Positions 45,501 to 60,500 are shown, numbered from the stretch's first letter. The stretch is 64,000 bases of DNA from Spirometra erinaceieuropaei (GCA_902702965.1 CACRXP010000017.1:1610417-1674416), one strand, 5' to 3'. The notes: generated by a model not told the origin, from the letters alone. Program-made: numbers and translations.

Positions 45501-48500
45501 CTCCGTATATGCTTTCAAGCGAAAGCGCTAGTCGGTTTTTTCCAAGAAAATCTTCGAAGACAGTTCTGCCTTCTTGCTTTTGTGCTACTGTCACTAGTAT
45601 TTATCTGAGCTTTTCTTGTAAACTCGGGACATTTTTGGAGTGAAGCGCTAACGTTGATCTCCTACTTTTGCGGACTTCGTTAATTTTTTGAATTTGGTGC
45701 CAGATTGGCGCTGACAATGATAGCGCGCTGCTAAAAGCTTATTTTACATTGGGTAGGCAAGTGCTGCGTCGTTGGTAGGGACCGTCAGCAGCAAGAAATC
45801 GAGTCCGAATCCAGCCTTGTCATGGAATTTCTGCGCATTCTCCAGAATGAGACGGTAAACGTTGTCACTCTGGGCGTCGCCCTCCTTCTCCAACTATCCT
45901 CAGTCGAAAAGCCCTGGTAAGCCTTATTTTGTCCTCTAGTGGCCCTCAAAAGCGACCAGAGTAAAGGTTTTTAAGTTTATCCGGCATGGCGAAAAGTTCT
46001 TGGCGTTCTATCGGGCTACGCGATTGCTGATTTTCGTGAGAATAGTGTGTAGTGTTCGATTCAATGAACGCACGTTTTCAATCATTTAGCATCACCTATA
46101 TTAGTAAGTTGCCTTCAAGGCAAAAAGCGGGGTCTGAAAAAATTAGTCTTATCTTGGAGCAGGGTAAGTATAGGCTGCCTTTTCAGACTTCCTCAATGTG
46201 CATCTGCGCCTTCACATGCTCTTGTGGGGATGGTTGTATTAGTCAATCGGCAGAGCACCTATCGAAGCGTTTGCGAGACCATCCCCGGCCAGGCTAAATC
46301 AAGGCTTGGAGACGGCCATCTCCAACGCATTTGTGGTCCATTTATTTGGTAGCGGTTACGAGGTAGATGTGGGCCAAACATTTCGAGTAACCTATAACGC
46401 GCCGGCGAGGCACTGCTGCGCCAGCGTATACTATTGAAGACAGAGGCATTGACCGTACGATTAGCCAACCCAACTTTGTGCTCACAGAAGGTGTTTGTAC
46501 AAGCCCTAGAACTGCCCTGACTCCCACGCTGATCCCCACCTGTTCGTTCCCCTATCCTGCCACCTCGCGTAACAGCTATGAAACACAAGTATGACTTACT
46601 GGCAGATTGTCTCCGACAGGACAACGGGCTCGTGGCCCAGTAGTTAAAGTTGTGGACTTCTCACTAACAGGTCGCGAGTTCGAGCTCCGGATGTTCCACA
46701 CTTCGGGGTTGGGTATGACTGGCAGACGACAACTAATAGGCCAGAAATGGCCATTCCAGTCTCCCTTGTCTTTGTCGGTAATAACATGTTGTCTCCCCTT
46801 TCTCACCTCCTCATGCCTCTGATAGAACTAGACTCTACCTGTGATATCTGACATGCCTGAACGTTCTCCATTCTCTCCCCCATGACGACTATTCACTGAC
46901 TTTTTGAATTTCGTCTTTTTCACTTAACTTATGTTGTTGTACCTGCCGGACGAGGAATAATCGGAAATGTGCTTTGGCCGGCCTTGACTTTTTCGATGTT
47001 TGCATGGGTGTCGTCGCAAAACTCAATACTTTTTTGTCAGGAGTAACCTATTTCCTAGTCATCTTCATTTATCAGCTTCTTCTGTTTCTTCTTCGTCCCC
47101 CACCACCTCCCCCTCCTCCCTCGTTTTCTTCCACCTTCCTCACTCGCACAACACCTTTCGAACTCGAACTGGAGATGATGAACTCCAGTTCGAGTTCGAA
47201 AGCTGAGGCCAATAAATCTACCGTCCCAGTGATCGTGTCTTCGTCTTATTTTAAACAAGAACCTGGAATACGCATATTCTCTTCCATCCGTGTAATTACT
47301 TGTTTCGCAAAGTTCATAGAGGTCAGACTCGGGAAATTAGACATTTAATTTTCAAATAAACCAAACGAAACTGGACTTTATTGTATTGATTTTGCGGCAC
47401 AAGATTTAGACAGTTTAGCCAGTTCACCATTTAGCCATCTAAACACGCCTTGGTAGGACCTGCATTTATGATGGTTTTATGGATTTACGCCTCCAGGTAG
47501 TTGGGTTCCTTTTTAGCGTAAAACACATTCTCTATTATCGTTTTTTTGCTTCTCATTGCTGTGTAATATCATTGTTTCTGGAAGAAGATAGGAACCGTTT
47601 TTCACTATCCATACACAAACTTTTTGCATGATTTCGTTTGTCCGCGTTGTGAAGGAGAATCGTTAACTGAGAGTCGTAGTTATGTACCGCCTCTTTGTCT
47701 GACTTGTAGTTATATGTTGTAGTTATTAGCTTTCTTATTGACCCTGGGAAATGAGGAAAATCTAACCAGATGCCGCTTACGATTGATGCCGATCAAGCAA
47801 CGTATAGTGGTTTACCCCAGTTTTTGGTAAGACCCTCTGCTGTCGTTGTTTTGCGACCAGAGCTACGCGACTCAAACGCAGGACGACTTCCAGGAGCATG
47901 TCTTACGCAATTTCTTGCAGTATTTTCTCAGTCCGAATTCTGTAGCCTTATCCTACCGCATACGTGATTCGGGTCACCACTACGAAGCGTCGACTACTGT
48001 GACGACGGAGCGTTGTTAGGGATGCCCATTGGAAAGTTCGTACGCTTTGCGGTTTCAAAAAAGTCGGGCTCTCTTTAATGATAATAGTAACAATTAGGGT
48101 GTGTACTGTTTGGATGTACCGGCATTTGCGATGCTCGCGAACTTACGTATTCTTGTGACTTTAACTCACGTCCTTCATCGATTCCGCCTTAAGGGATGTG
48201 CGCTTAGCGACGGCCTACCTCGAACTCTCAACTCGTATTCGGCCCAGCCTGCCTGCATGGTCTCCAAACTACATTGAATCGAGTAAGTTCAGTCTCGTAG
48301 TTTTGCTGAATATCCTCCTGCCCTCTTGGAACCTTGACGCCTCTCGGCTACTACTTATTGCCTTTTCCAGTATTACGGTGTTTATAAAAGTTCCTAGTAT
48401 AAAGTTTGCCAGTATAGCATTCGTAATTTTTTAAGACTCCTTTTTTCTTGGTCTTGCTCCCAGATACAGAGGAACAATGTCACGCTGGTAACTGCGGTAC

Positions 48501-51500
48501 TTACCAGCTGCTTCCAGCTTCTCTCATCCGATTGCGTTCTCGACCTTCACCTAGTCAACAAGCACGCCTTCACCTGACCTACCTTGAAGTTCGTTTGGAC
48601 GCGCTGGCATATCAGTCTAGTTTTAGTCGACACGCCCCGTCAGAGGCTCCTTTGAGCGCGTTTGAGAATGCAGTACTTGCGGACTCAAAAAGGTGTGTAA
48701 TGCATTTGACATGTGCCGGTTTTGTAATCCCTATGTTTAGTTGCTTTCACAGTCACCGGTCTCTTTGTGTATAGATTTAACACCTCGGACCAGACGATTC
48801 CTCATCATGATCTCACTTTGCTGTTACGGGCAATTGGTCGACTTCCTGAGGATTCACCGGAAGCTCGTATCCTACAAATAAGAGGTAGTGTATACTTCTG
48901 TAGTTGATTCCACCGATTTAGTTGTCTGGATGAACTATGAGTTAAGCTCACTGGCTCATGACTACGAGAGCATGAGGGAGTACCTCTTGCAGGTGAGTCA
49001 CCTATTGCTGGATCCTATTCCATTTATATTTTGTTGCTGTCCGCTGTCTAAAATTCGCGACCACTTTTTGCCGCAGGTGAGGGAGTTCGTCAGCCAATAT
49101 GGCCCATTTCACCGCGCTAGCTCCACTCGCAATCATCTTATAAGTCCAGGTAACTGCACGCTCTCATAACTTGTTTCTCATCTTTTCATGTGCCTCATAT
49201 TCATAATCTCGGAGCAAATACTTGTCCTGGGCGTTCGGCTGCCTCCCCAGCATGTGCTCTAATGATACCTTTTTGGAGAAAAATATGCTCAAGTCTTGTG
49301 TTGATAGGGCCAAAGGATAAATATGTAAACAGCGACATGGTAATTAACCAAAAAACGTCCGTCGAGCGACCTTTACTAAATTAAGAAAGAGACGGATTTA
49401 GGCAAATTTAACGGGCAACGGTTGGGTGAAGGACCCCAATGAGCTGTCGGCAGAGGTGCTACCCTGCCCGCAAACCCCTCCCCCCTCATTGCCACCATTC
49501 CCGTACGACACGATTCACAGTATACCAACGGGTGATTAGGGTCCCTCATCCTATCGTTGCCAATTAACGTATACCAACTATCCATACAGGAATCCGGACC
49601 TTCGTGTTCCAGTCTTGTCCCAAGCCATTGCAAAATCGTCAATTCACCACACTGTTTTCGTCTTCTCCCAGCCAGTCTCTGCACATCAAATGACAGACCA
49701 ACTCAGACAATGAACTGGAGCTTTAGAGACAAAGAGTGAGTGAGGTCGGCTCTGGGGACTCCATCCCCGCGGTACCCAGCGCATATTCACGACTAGCGCG
49801 CTGAAATCTATCACAAAATGGGCTAAAAGTTGTGGCCTGGAAGACTGCCAACCGATGAGATGACTCAGTTTTCCTCCCAGGACGGAGAGCCAGGCAGCAC
49901 TGACTCCTGCTTGTGGCCTCTTTGACAAACCCTGGATATCATAGTTAGCGACTGTCGAACTGTCGTGCCACTAACTCGTTACTGAATCTGTAGCCAGTGC
50001 AGAAGACCCGGTCGTTAAAACGAGACTTTTATTCGTCTGGTGTTTCTGATTTTTGCATGGACCCATTGTCTATGAAGTACATCCCAAACCTTTGGGTTTT
50101 GTTAACCATAAGCAGTGTGCTCTCAATTCCCCTAACGTTTTTTCTCCAAAAATTCCACGTTGCTGTTACGGTTGTCAATTTTACTCTTTCAGGTCGAATT
50201 TGTGAGCTCTTATCTGAAGTAGACGATCGTGCATCAGGAGACAAACTCATCGCCCTTTCCAACGTCGGCGATTTTGAAGCTCTCATTAGTAGTTTTGAGG
50301 AGTACCTACGCTCGCGTTCGCGAGCCAATCGAGGCCTCTCTTCGCCTGCATTCCGCTCCGGCCTAGTAAGTCGTCTACTTCGCTTATTAGGGCTTCTGGC
50401 ATTTAAGGATGTTCGTTGATTTCAATTCAACTGAATAACATTTAGCCTGTACACATGTCACCGTTTACGTCCCAGATTTTTTGCCCACAAGCGCTTTTAT
50501 CTACACTTTTCCTGTTGACTCAAATCGACGCTTGAGCTTACCACCATCCCACCTTTAGCACTGCGATCAACTTTCCCGAATCAGCTCTATCCTTCATCCT
50601 CCATTAATTGAACTGCACCGAAGAATTTCTGGAATCACTAAGCAACTTTGCAACCCCAACGAAGATGAAGAGAAGGAAGATGCGGATATCGAGGAGAGTA
50701 CGATTACGGCAGAGGAACAACGGCAGCTAGAATTCGTTCTGCGTTGCTACAGCCTTGGTTTGCGTACCATCTCCTTTCTTCTCTCCAACACTGTCAGTTT
50801 CGAACGTCTTTCGGCCTTCAAAATCCTTCCCGAGGACCAGAAGACTGCCCTGGATAAGGCGTTGCATCTTGGCACGGTCGCCCTGGATCTCCTAGTTAGG
50901 TGAGGCATACATTTTGCTGTTTCAGTATGTCTATTTGGGAGACCGAGAGAGATTTATCGAGATATTTCGTATTTTTACCTATTTATATGTCTTATATAGT
51001 GAAAATACTTCTTGACCGGTTGATGTCATTGTGTCAAACGTCAATGTGACCAAGCATTGTGTTTTGGAACAAGTATCTAATTGGGGACAATCATTTGTGA
51101 GGCACTCAGGAGATGGATTCATCGCTTTTCCAGTCATTACCAATGGTTTTTTAATCCAGCTGCATCGATTTTGTCTCGTCCGTGAAACATCGGGCGGAGT
51201 ATTTCCCTTCTACAAATCCAATGCGCTTTTGGACCGCAGCACTTCCTTACGAGTTATGGCTTGAAAAGTTGCCAACATACGGCATCTCTTGAGTTTGCAA
51301 TATTACCTTGGCATAGGCTTATCCCGACGTTTGCTAATGTAAGGACGGAATTGTTAAGGTCCCATTTACGCCAGTGAGCGAACGGCGCGCGTATGGCACA
51401 CGCAAATGAGAATTTCGTGCGCCGTGGATGCCACGGCCCTAACGAAGGCTGCCATTAAACTCTCCGAGATCCCAAACATTCCTCATTTAACGACGACATC

Positions 51501-54500
51501 AGAAAATTATCGTGTCTTATAAATGAGTCGGTTCAGCCGTCCTTAGGCCTGAAAAATCACGCATGTCCCAGCTACGAAAAATGCGTCCAAGACGACAAGT
51601 ATACCTATGGAACACCTTTCCACGCTTGGCAGTCTCACCCGGTTCGCACCCAATTTTTCACGTACTATGCAACTGCGACCCAACTTCTGCTCTGTAGGTC
51701 CTTAATAGTATAGAAGACCTGATTCACAGCAAACCGTCTTATTATGACTGCTTTCAATGCAACAGTTGCGGGTAATGTTCAACTGCAACAGCTGATTGAC
51801 AAGATCTGCTGACTGAGATTAAGGGAACAGTACCCGTAACCACGAGCTGGTCGTTACGTCCACAGAATAGGATGATGCATAGCCATTTAAACAAAGGGTA
51901 GCAGATCACTGCCAAAAGGCGTTTCTAACGGCAAATTATTTACAGTTATCCTACAAAATCGCTTCCCTTGTACGTCGATGCGCGGACAAATTTCGACGCG
52001 TTTTTTGGCGGGGCGGGCTGTGCGGATTAGCACTGTTTCACGGGATATCGCCAGTGTTAACAGCAGCCAGCATTCCTCGGTCTCCCAAATTTCACCTTTG
52101 GCTTTTAACCTTTTCATTGCGATTCCCTGTAGTCGATCGCGCTTCTTAACTGCATGCTGCTCATGTTACTACGCCTGCTGTCCCAAACCAGGGAACAGTG
52201 TCCGAATGAATACCTACAGGGGCGGTTTCTCCCACGTCCTCTGTTATTTCGCTAACACCTTACTTACGTTGGAGACTAGTCTGTAACACGACTGGTTGAC
52301 CGCTGTAGCATTACAATAGGTCATAGTTTCTGTTTTAAGGATAAGGAGTAAGCAAATGGCTTCTCGGTGCTGGGCAGCTCCTTTGCAAACAAGTGGTGCA
52401 GAGTAAACTCAGAAATTGATTTTTTACACATGCAAATAATTGTTTCAGGTTTGAATGTCTGGCATATCTGCCCGGTCGCACTAAAGCTCCTGGGCTGGTG
52501 GATAGCCGGCCAGTTAAGTGGGGAGAAAATTGTACGTCACATTAGCCAGGAGTGAGATCTTAGTCCGATTGGATTCAAATCTTTGGAATCAACAGCAGGT
52601 CAGCCAGTAGTAGTATATAGCGCCTGAGTGGAAGCAATCATTTTATGAGCATGTGTGAGGCAGTCTGTACTCCCAGAAGATAGCCGCCGCCAGGAACTGT
52701 TAAATTGTTGACGCTTCTACACTCCATCTCTCACAGTGTGTCTCCGTTCTCGCCTCCAACGAACGATTCTACCAGTTGGTCAGGGACACAGCTAATTAGT
52801 TGATTCCACTTGCTCGTCGTCTCAGGTGGCTGAGCTAGTTGTCATGCCAAATTAAAGGCTAACTAATCCGTGTTGCCGCCGCGGACAGAGTTTAATCGTA
52901 AATGGAGGCAGGTGGGCTCGGCTGACTTTCACCTCGGACGCCCCTCTGTCTCCTGCCCTATGGTTTGCCCTGCCGGCATGTCCACTGACAACCTACAGCC
53001 GAGGGTTATAGAAAGTGGGCACCCAGAATACGCTCAACATGCACTATGTGGCCGGCCGTATCACCCATTATGGATTCCGTCACGAGTACGGACCAAATGC
53101 CTGGACGGCTTGCGACGGTATTCACGTAGTTTGCCTCCTTATTCTACTCTCCCTCTGCTCTTCTCCGCCGCGCTTTTAGATGCTGGGACGCTGTGGTCTC
53201 TGTGATGTCGGCACCCAATTTCCACTTGATGTTTGCACAGGAGAAATCTGCAACGGAGGGGAGGTTACCGGCTAACATCCTTGCTCAATCCAACCTCCTC
53301 CAGTACAGCCCGGAGTATGTTTCTGGTAACCACGAGAAGATTCCAACCGTCTGCGAGTCACCGTCAGCAGGGCAGGTTCCCCTCTCACTGACCTTTGGCC
53401 ATGTCTGCAGTGGTTTGCGTCTGTCTATTGACTGGCTGGCCTGGCGACTCAAGGCTGTCGGCGTCTTGGGTCTTCACTTACCTCCCATGTCCCTCAGTTT
53501 GGTGGCGTCTCTCTACGAAATGTCTTTTCGGTGAGAAAGGTCTCCCCTTGCATCTACAATACACCCTTCTTCCCACGCTTAACTGACCTATTCGTAAAAA
53601 AGGTGTCAGCCTGTCTGAATCCCGTGATCCGCCACCAGCATTATGCTCTTTTTCTCTCTGTACTACATCTACAGTTATTCGAAAAATCTAAAATATGTGT
53701 AAATGACAATAAAGGCGATTCCCGGGTACCGTATCACAGAGGACTGATTACATGGCTACAGGTATATTTGCGGTCAGATGTCTTAAGAGGCGGATTTGTG
53801 AGTCATCTGTACCGGCGTATGCCGGTGTCCAGTCAGCAGTAGAATGGATCCACCTATGCCTTATCTTTTCCTACGCCCAGTGAGGCCGCGACCCTCATCG
53901 CGCCGAAAACCAGGACATATGGCCGACAATGTCCACACCGCTGCAGTACTGGTACCGACGATTACACACGACCCAGGGGCCGTACAGCTGATTTTCTCCC
54001 CTTGGTGGGTGCCGTCTCGCTTCGGCTACACAGCTACTCATGCCTACCGATGCGACCATCACGTGCGACGAAGTACAAGTGAAGTTGTAAAATCGCAAAT
54101 GACTCTCAGACGCTCTCGTCGTTTAATGCGCCGAAAGAACAACAGCCTCAGCACGTATGCTTAAGGAAAGCCTTCAGACGTGCAGTATAGATACACCACG
54201 ACAAAGGAAATTGTTTCAGCAGCCACTATTCATGAGAGAGATGCACGTTTGTTCTGCGGATACAGACAGTCAAAAGGCTGTTGCATTGAGAATGATCGAA
54301 GACGAATCCTGAACTAATGTCATTCAGCCACAAAAGCCTCAGTGTGGGAAAGGTGGATTTGGAAAATTACATCGCTGATCGCTCTGACCCTCCTTGACGA
54401 GAACGAAAAAAAGCATGAAGATCCAGCCAATCACTGACCGATGCTGTCTCAGTGACAGTTTTACCCTGGCGTCCAATACGCGAGTATGGCCTTCAGGGTT

Positions 54501-57500
54501 CTATTAGATGTCTTTCTTGCTGGTGGCTTGTAATTCTCGTCAAAACTCGATTAGCCATGCAGTCATTTGTCAGCTTGACAGTAGCCGCTAGCGATTGGCT
54601 GGAACTGCTTACTTGCTGGTTTTCCTTGCTGCCAATGAAGATGAACCTTGCTGCTGGCCGGATAGTTTGGCCGAGTCTACTATTCGATCTGGCAATCTAC
54701 CCGTGTTCCTCTTCATATAACTCCACCCTCCAACGCCACCATGCCCGCCCCCGCACGTTAAAATTTTTAATGGCGGCCAAAATAGACGTCACCAGTCTTA
54801 TTACAGTCTAACTGCACTGGAGAAACCAAGGGTAGACTTCTGACTACCACCTCTAGTCAATGTGGGAAGAAATCGATCGCTTTAAAACTTCGGTTCCTAT
54901 ACTCCATTCTAATGTTGTGTTAAGTATGACAGGCGAGCAGCGAAAGACTTGAAGTTAAAATTTATGATAGAAACATGGAGGATTGGTGGGAACCTTTGGC
55001 GAGCAACTCACTTTTGGTACAAGCAAACTAGCCTGAAGCCAGAAGAGTCGTTTAGAAGGTAGAAGACCTTCCCCAACCAGAATTTGTTTCACGTATATAG
55101 GTAAGAACGAACGTCCACTGCAATTGAGCCAAACCATTAGCTTCGTCCAACGTAAGAGGTGTTGTTGCATGACCAAAGAACGTGGACTCGAATCTCTAGT
55201 CCCGTAAACCTGAGATTGGGTAAGGCTTACGGACGACGATCAGTAAGCTATCTCTGACTTCCTTATTTTTTCGGCATTCTCCTTCTGCATACACTGGCTA
55301 CAGTCTGAAAGGGTTTATCTAGTCTTTAATGACACCGCGAAGGCACAATGACCTGACCCGCTGCTCACACTTTTTATAAATCTGGGAAAGTCGACAATGT
55401 CCTACCATTTTCAGGAAAGAAGGACAAGTTTTTCCAAGTTCTGGTTTCTGACGGTAATTTTCAAAACGTCAGACGACATGTGTGGAAGAATTAGTCTACA
55501 GACGTGATTCGCAGTGGTGAGGTGGTGGTATGTTGTGTGCATCCAGACTTTTCCATTACTTGACAAGGATGCTTGAAGTCAGTTGAAGTGAGTGGACATG
55601 GGCTGTGTGGACTAGTGCCTGGCAGATACAACAAATCTTTTTTCGTTCTAGGAAGGTGAACTTTTACGGTTCCCTTTTAGTGTTATTTTCTGGCAGTCCT
55701 TTGCGGCTGTTTTTTCTTTGGCTTCTAGTTCACTCTGATGGCCTGTCGATTGTAGAAGGCAAGCATAGCAACCGACCAAGAGGGGTCTTGTTAGTGATTT
55801 ATGACAGTGGGTACAATTACTAAGATACCTACCTATTGAGAGTGCACATGTTCTATTTAGTACCTTTCCCCTTGCTGCGGGTCCTCCCATGAAACGTCCG
55901 CATTCCGATCTGGATTTGGCTGACACCAAGGCGAATGCGATGAATGATGTGTTCGAATCCCCTTTCGGGTGCAGTGATTGCAGATGCATGGAGTACTCTG
56001 TTGTCTCATTTCTCATCCAAACTTGCGTTTTTATTTAGAATAGCAATCAACTCAGTTTCCGAGGCCACTATTAAAGCATAACGGATGAAAGTTCTCACGT
56101 GCCTCTTTTTATATCGTGTTTTACAATCGTAGGCGAACACTCACGGATTCCGTTAAGATACACTCGTTCCGTTTTGCCTCGGGGCTCAGCCTCAAGCCCC
56201 ACCAACAGTCGCTTAGTGGCTAGTATTATGAGCAGAATAACATTGCTGACAGACACAGTGGAGACTGGAATGACCATTTTCGTCGTCAGCCAGCCACACC
56301 CAACCCCAGACTTGAGGCCCCTGAGGTTCGGACCCGCGTTCTGTTGATTAAAGTTCTACGTCCCAACCACTGGGCTGATGACGACTAATAGGCCATAAAT
56401 GGACGCCCCAGTCTCCCTTGTCTTTTTTGGTATGTTTCTCGGCGAGTTCTACATTGGTTACTTTAATAGTGCATGACGACTTCTCTGTTGTAAACCCTCT
56501 TTTTTACTTTACTGTTTAGACCAAAGTAGATCCAGTGTTTTCTGTTTGTTTCAGATTGGAATCGGACCTTCCACTTGATTGTCTTCCGGACAAGTTGGCC
56601 ACCTACCGAGCCCTTATGGATTTGCAAAAAACTCCGGAAGATTCGCTGTGTGTCATTTTCCCGACTCCTTGACATATAATTTTAAATTAACTCCAATTTT
56701 CTCATCCATTCGCTCGCTACATGCCCACACTGCCCCTCCACTTTCCCTCTAAGTAATTAATAACTCGTAAAACCATACCAGCTGCCAGTTTGAGAATTCT
56801 TCGATCCTCCCCTGCAGACTGATTTGCAGTTTAGGTAATCGATGAAAGTCACTTGCGTTCAATTGAACTGCGTGTTGAGGGTGGTATCAACCCCGATATT
56901 GCGGAAGGTGGAAGCGAGATGGATTCACAGCCTAACGCGAAAGAAGGACCTGACCACTCACTACACAGCAGTCAAAGTCGGCTGCGAAATGCACACATGC
57001 AGTCAGTCAGCGAATGTTGCATCATTGAGCAAGTGTACTGTCTTTCCTCAGGCCTGTAGCCCTACTAATGGATAACCGGACTTTCGGGAATCGCCACCAG
57101 GGGCTTATTGCGCACGAAACAGCCTATCCATGACTTCCACACCAACTTTTATGGTTTTAGAACCGTTATGAATCTGATGGGTTAGTAACTTCGCTATTTA
57201 AACTGAAGGAGGTGTTGTTCCCTGAGCTCGCATTCATTCTCTCTCATGCGGTCCTCGGGGCATGACAACAACGCGTAGGGAACACCATAGAAATACATCG
57301 TTTTTAGACTACTCACACGCGTTTTGAGGACAGTCGTTATTCAGAATACACCCTGCGTGAACGTGCATTCTATTTTTGGAGATTTTGCGGCCGTCGTGAT
57401 TACGCTTCCCCTTGATTTTCCTCCCCGTCCAGATATCACAGCCAGTTGCGTGACGTTCTGCGGTCTGCACAACCTGGCTACGTGCTTTGTCTGGCCCGAG

Positions 57501-60500
57501 GCCACGCCCCCAGTCCTCCCAGTTTGAGCCTGCTCCACGTCTGTCACGAGCTGCTTGCGTCATCTAAAGCCTCGGCGAACCCAGCGCAGATTCAATCGTC
57601 CGACACCACTACAAGTGCTGCCTCCTCCTCCTCCCTAACTGCCCCCCACGCTGGTCCCTGTCCCAGGGGTCCCGGTTTGCGCCTCTTGCGCCACAGCGTT
57701 CTCCGGTTTGCAGAACGCATGCAAGCTCTCTCACTCGCTTACCAGTCACTCACTGTCCAAGACTGGTTCTCCCCCGTCAACAGCTTCGCAGAGGATACCA
57801 ATGACGGAGGAAACTATGACGAGCAGGAGAGCTCAACAAGCAGCTCAGGGGACATTGCACCACCAATTGCCTCGACGCACTCTGGGACGACGGAAATGTG
57901 CACTGGGCTGTCATCCACTGCCTCCAACTACGGCACGGATCATGGTATCGATCCAGAAGAGACCGCCTGCTGGCCGGTTGGATCCATTAAGATGGGAGAA
58001 GCGCTGGCGCAGGCAGTACACTGCATTTGCGGACTTAAAATAACGCCCTCTGTGGCACCCCTGACGAGCAGCAGTCGTTTCAAAGTCGCCTCACCGAGGT
58101 TGCTTTCGCCCCCTCCTGCTGCAGGATTTTGCGTTCGTAATACTAATGTGTGCTTGGAAGGTGAAGATGGGGAGTGTGAACTGCTGTCCTATGTGACGCC
58201 CACGCCACTCTGGCTGACAGACGCTGCACTTTTTCTGGATACCGTTGAAGATCACTGGCTTCCAGAGGACGGTGTGACCAACAACCCCTCGCGCAGCGGA
58301 GTTTGGTGGGATGGCTCACCCTCAAAGCTGGTAATTCGCGACTTTCAGAAGCTTTGGCGACGCCAGAATTCATGCTTTTTGTACTTTGTTCATGTTAACA
58401 GGATCTCCAGGCTTCTTTGGTTCCAGGCTAACCTATATTTCGTATAACTGCTGATCCGGCCGAAATAACGAGATAAAGGTTTCCCTTTCCTTTTTGATTG
58501 GGTAATTTTTTAAGTTTTGAACGTTAGGCCCTAAAGCCCTTAACAAGGGGTATTTTAACTGTCGCAAACAACAACATCCAGTGCTAGCCCACAAGGTGGG
58601 TCCAACAGCACTGACTTGGGCGTAGATTTCTTTGTCGTGATGCGGACACTCTCATTTCCCACACCCATCATGCTCTGATGGCGAAACAAAGTTAAGCCGA
58701 TCAGAGGTGGGCGTGGGCGCAGCGGCTAACAAAAATCAACACCCTGTTTAAGCGCGCCACAGACGATCTATTTTCCACTCATCCCTTACAGGATTCCGGC
58801 CATCTTATATGCAAAAGAGATGTGTTTAAATGTGCAGTTAGGGCGAGGTCGGTTAGCCAATGGATTGTCTAGAAGCGAACGAGCTTTCCAGGCTGCCAGC
58901 ATTAGCAACATCATCTCAACAGCCTGTGAGAAGCAAGGAGAATGCAGACGAGTCTGCTTTTGTATAGTGTTTCGATGACATACCTTTCATGTAGACGCCA
59001 CAGTCAGATTGCCGATGACATGTTTTACCGGCATTTTTAGAGCTTATTTTGACTTCTTTCCATGGAAAAAGCTGTGTGATATTGTCGGCGTGTTGAGTAC
59101 GACTTATTGGAGCTACGAATGTGAGCTGGGGGCAGAGTGGGGCAATTATAAGTACATTGCCCATAAGTACTTGCTACGACCGTGATTGCTTTAACCGACC
59201 TGGATGGTGTCATCTGTGTTATCTGCCTATTCGTGACTGTCGCCGGCGGTATATCTGCAGTACAGTAGGTATGCTACATCATGAAATGTTGACTCAAATT
59301 CTGAAATGTGTTTTTAATTCCAAAAGATTAGTTTAGTCGGATTGTAATACTAATTATCATGTCGCATAATATTAAGATATTGCTGTCACTTCAGAATGTT
59401 GGCTTTCGAGTGAGCTTCTTATCGACCACTTGTATAAGCCGTATTCCGTAAAAAGTAACCACTTAATTAGCACGAATCTTTAACATTGATTTTTGTTCCC
59501 CCTTATAAATTCAGGTAAATTTAAATGAAAATCTGCACAAAATATTGTTTATTCTACTCATTTTGTTGCAAACAATGTTTTCTTCAAATTTTATGTTTGG
59601 AGAAAGAGTGTCTAACCGAATTATACTCTTCTTTTAAGTATGAAATTGCAAGAAGACGTGATTTTCTACCGAATAAGTAAAAGAATGAATATTTTTATGC
59701 ATGTTTTCCATGAAATATAATTGAATTTTCAAGGGCATCGAAAATCAGTGAGAAAATTGCATACTTCTCAAGTAGTCATTTTTTGCAGAGTATAGCTCTT
59801 GAATGCAGCCGAAAATAAGTTTTTTCGAAAGCCGACACCCTGAGGTAACTGGATCATTATAGATTTATGCTGCATCATGATTGGTTTTGCAACACTACTT
59901 AATTTATCTTTTCGAAACGAGAACGCATTTCGAAATTTTGGTTGACATTTCATGAGTTAGCACATCTACTGTACATGTGCCACGCCCTAGACACTGGCAG
60001 ACGTCTCCTTAGCCACGGCGCCGAATCTCACTAGGCGGTTGATAACCTCGAACAGTTGGACGGTGTGTGGCAAGAAGATGAGTGAGACCATTACTGAGTT
60101 ATCTCTCCTCACGGTTATTGGGCGTATCCTTCGCTGTAATGAATCTAAGACACCGGAGCCCATTGGGGTGTTTTAGTACCCGTGACCGGGAAGGCGACCG
60201 CCTGAGGAAATAACTTCGTTCTCCTTCGGAATGGGGGTCAGGCTGCGGTGACTCCTTACTTTGGCTTGCTTATGACAGATCCATGCCCGTGCGAAGCATG
60301 CGGTTCACGGCGACTTAACATCATGTTATCTGCTTCGCCTAATCTTTCCCATTCGGCCTGATTCGATCAAACCACTGGTATGCAGGAGAAGGAAGAAAGG
60401 TTTAGGTTTGTCCAGCTCACCTAAACGCGCATTGGAACTATCACAACACGCTAACAGTACTGTCTTAAATGTTTGGAGACTGGGAAATAACGTAGTCCTG

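Noticed and set aside
46974..47348. Open frame with poly-Pro and poly-Ser runs
   Set aside because: The composition comes from a CT-rich tract and the inverted repeat at 47155-47202. No phase-compatible donor, so probably intronic.
47866..47966. Alternative frame TQDDFQEHVLRNFLQYFLS within the 47.8 kb exon
   Set aside because: Looks helical, but no donor gives the phase needed for the next exon, while the other frame does and better resembles CABIN1.
53844..54164. 106-codon plus-strand open frame
   Set aside because: Arg/His-rich with no domain, the opposite strand also open, and no splice continuity with neighbouring exons.
58331..58444. Extension of the long open frame past 58330
   Set aside because: The sequence after CTG|gtaatt has no family similarity, and using that donor gives exact phase and homology with the 61626 exon.
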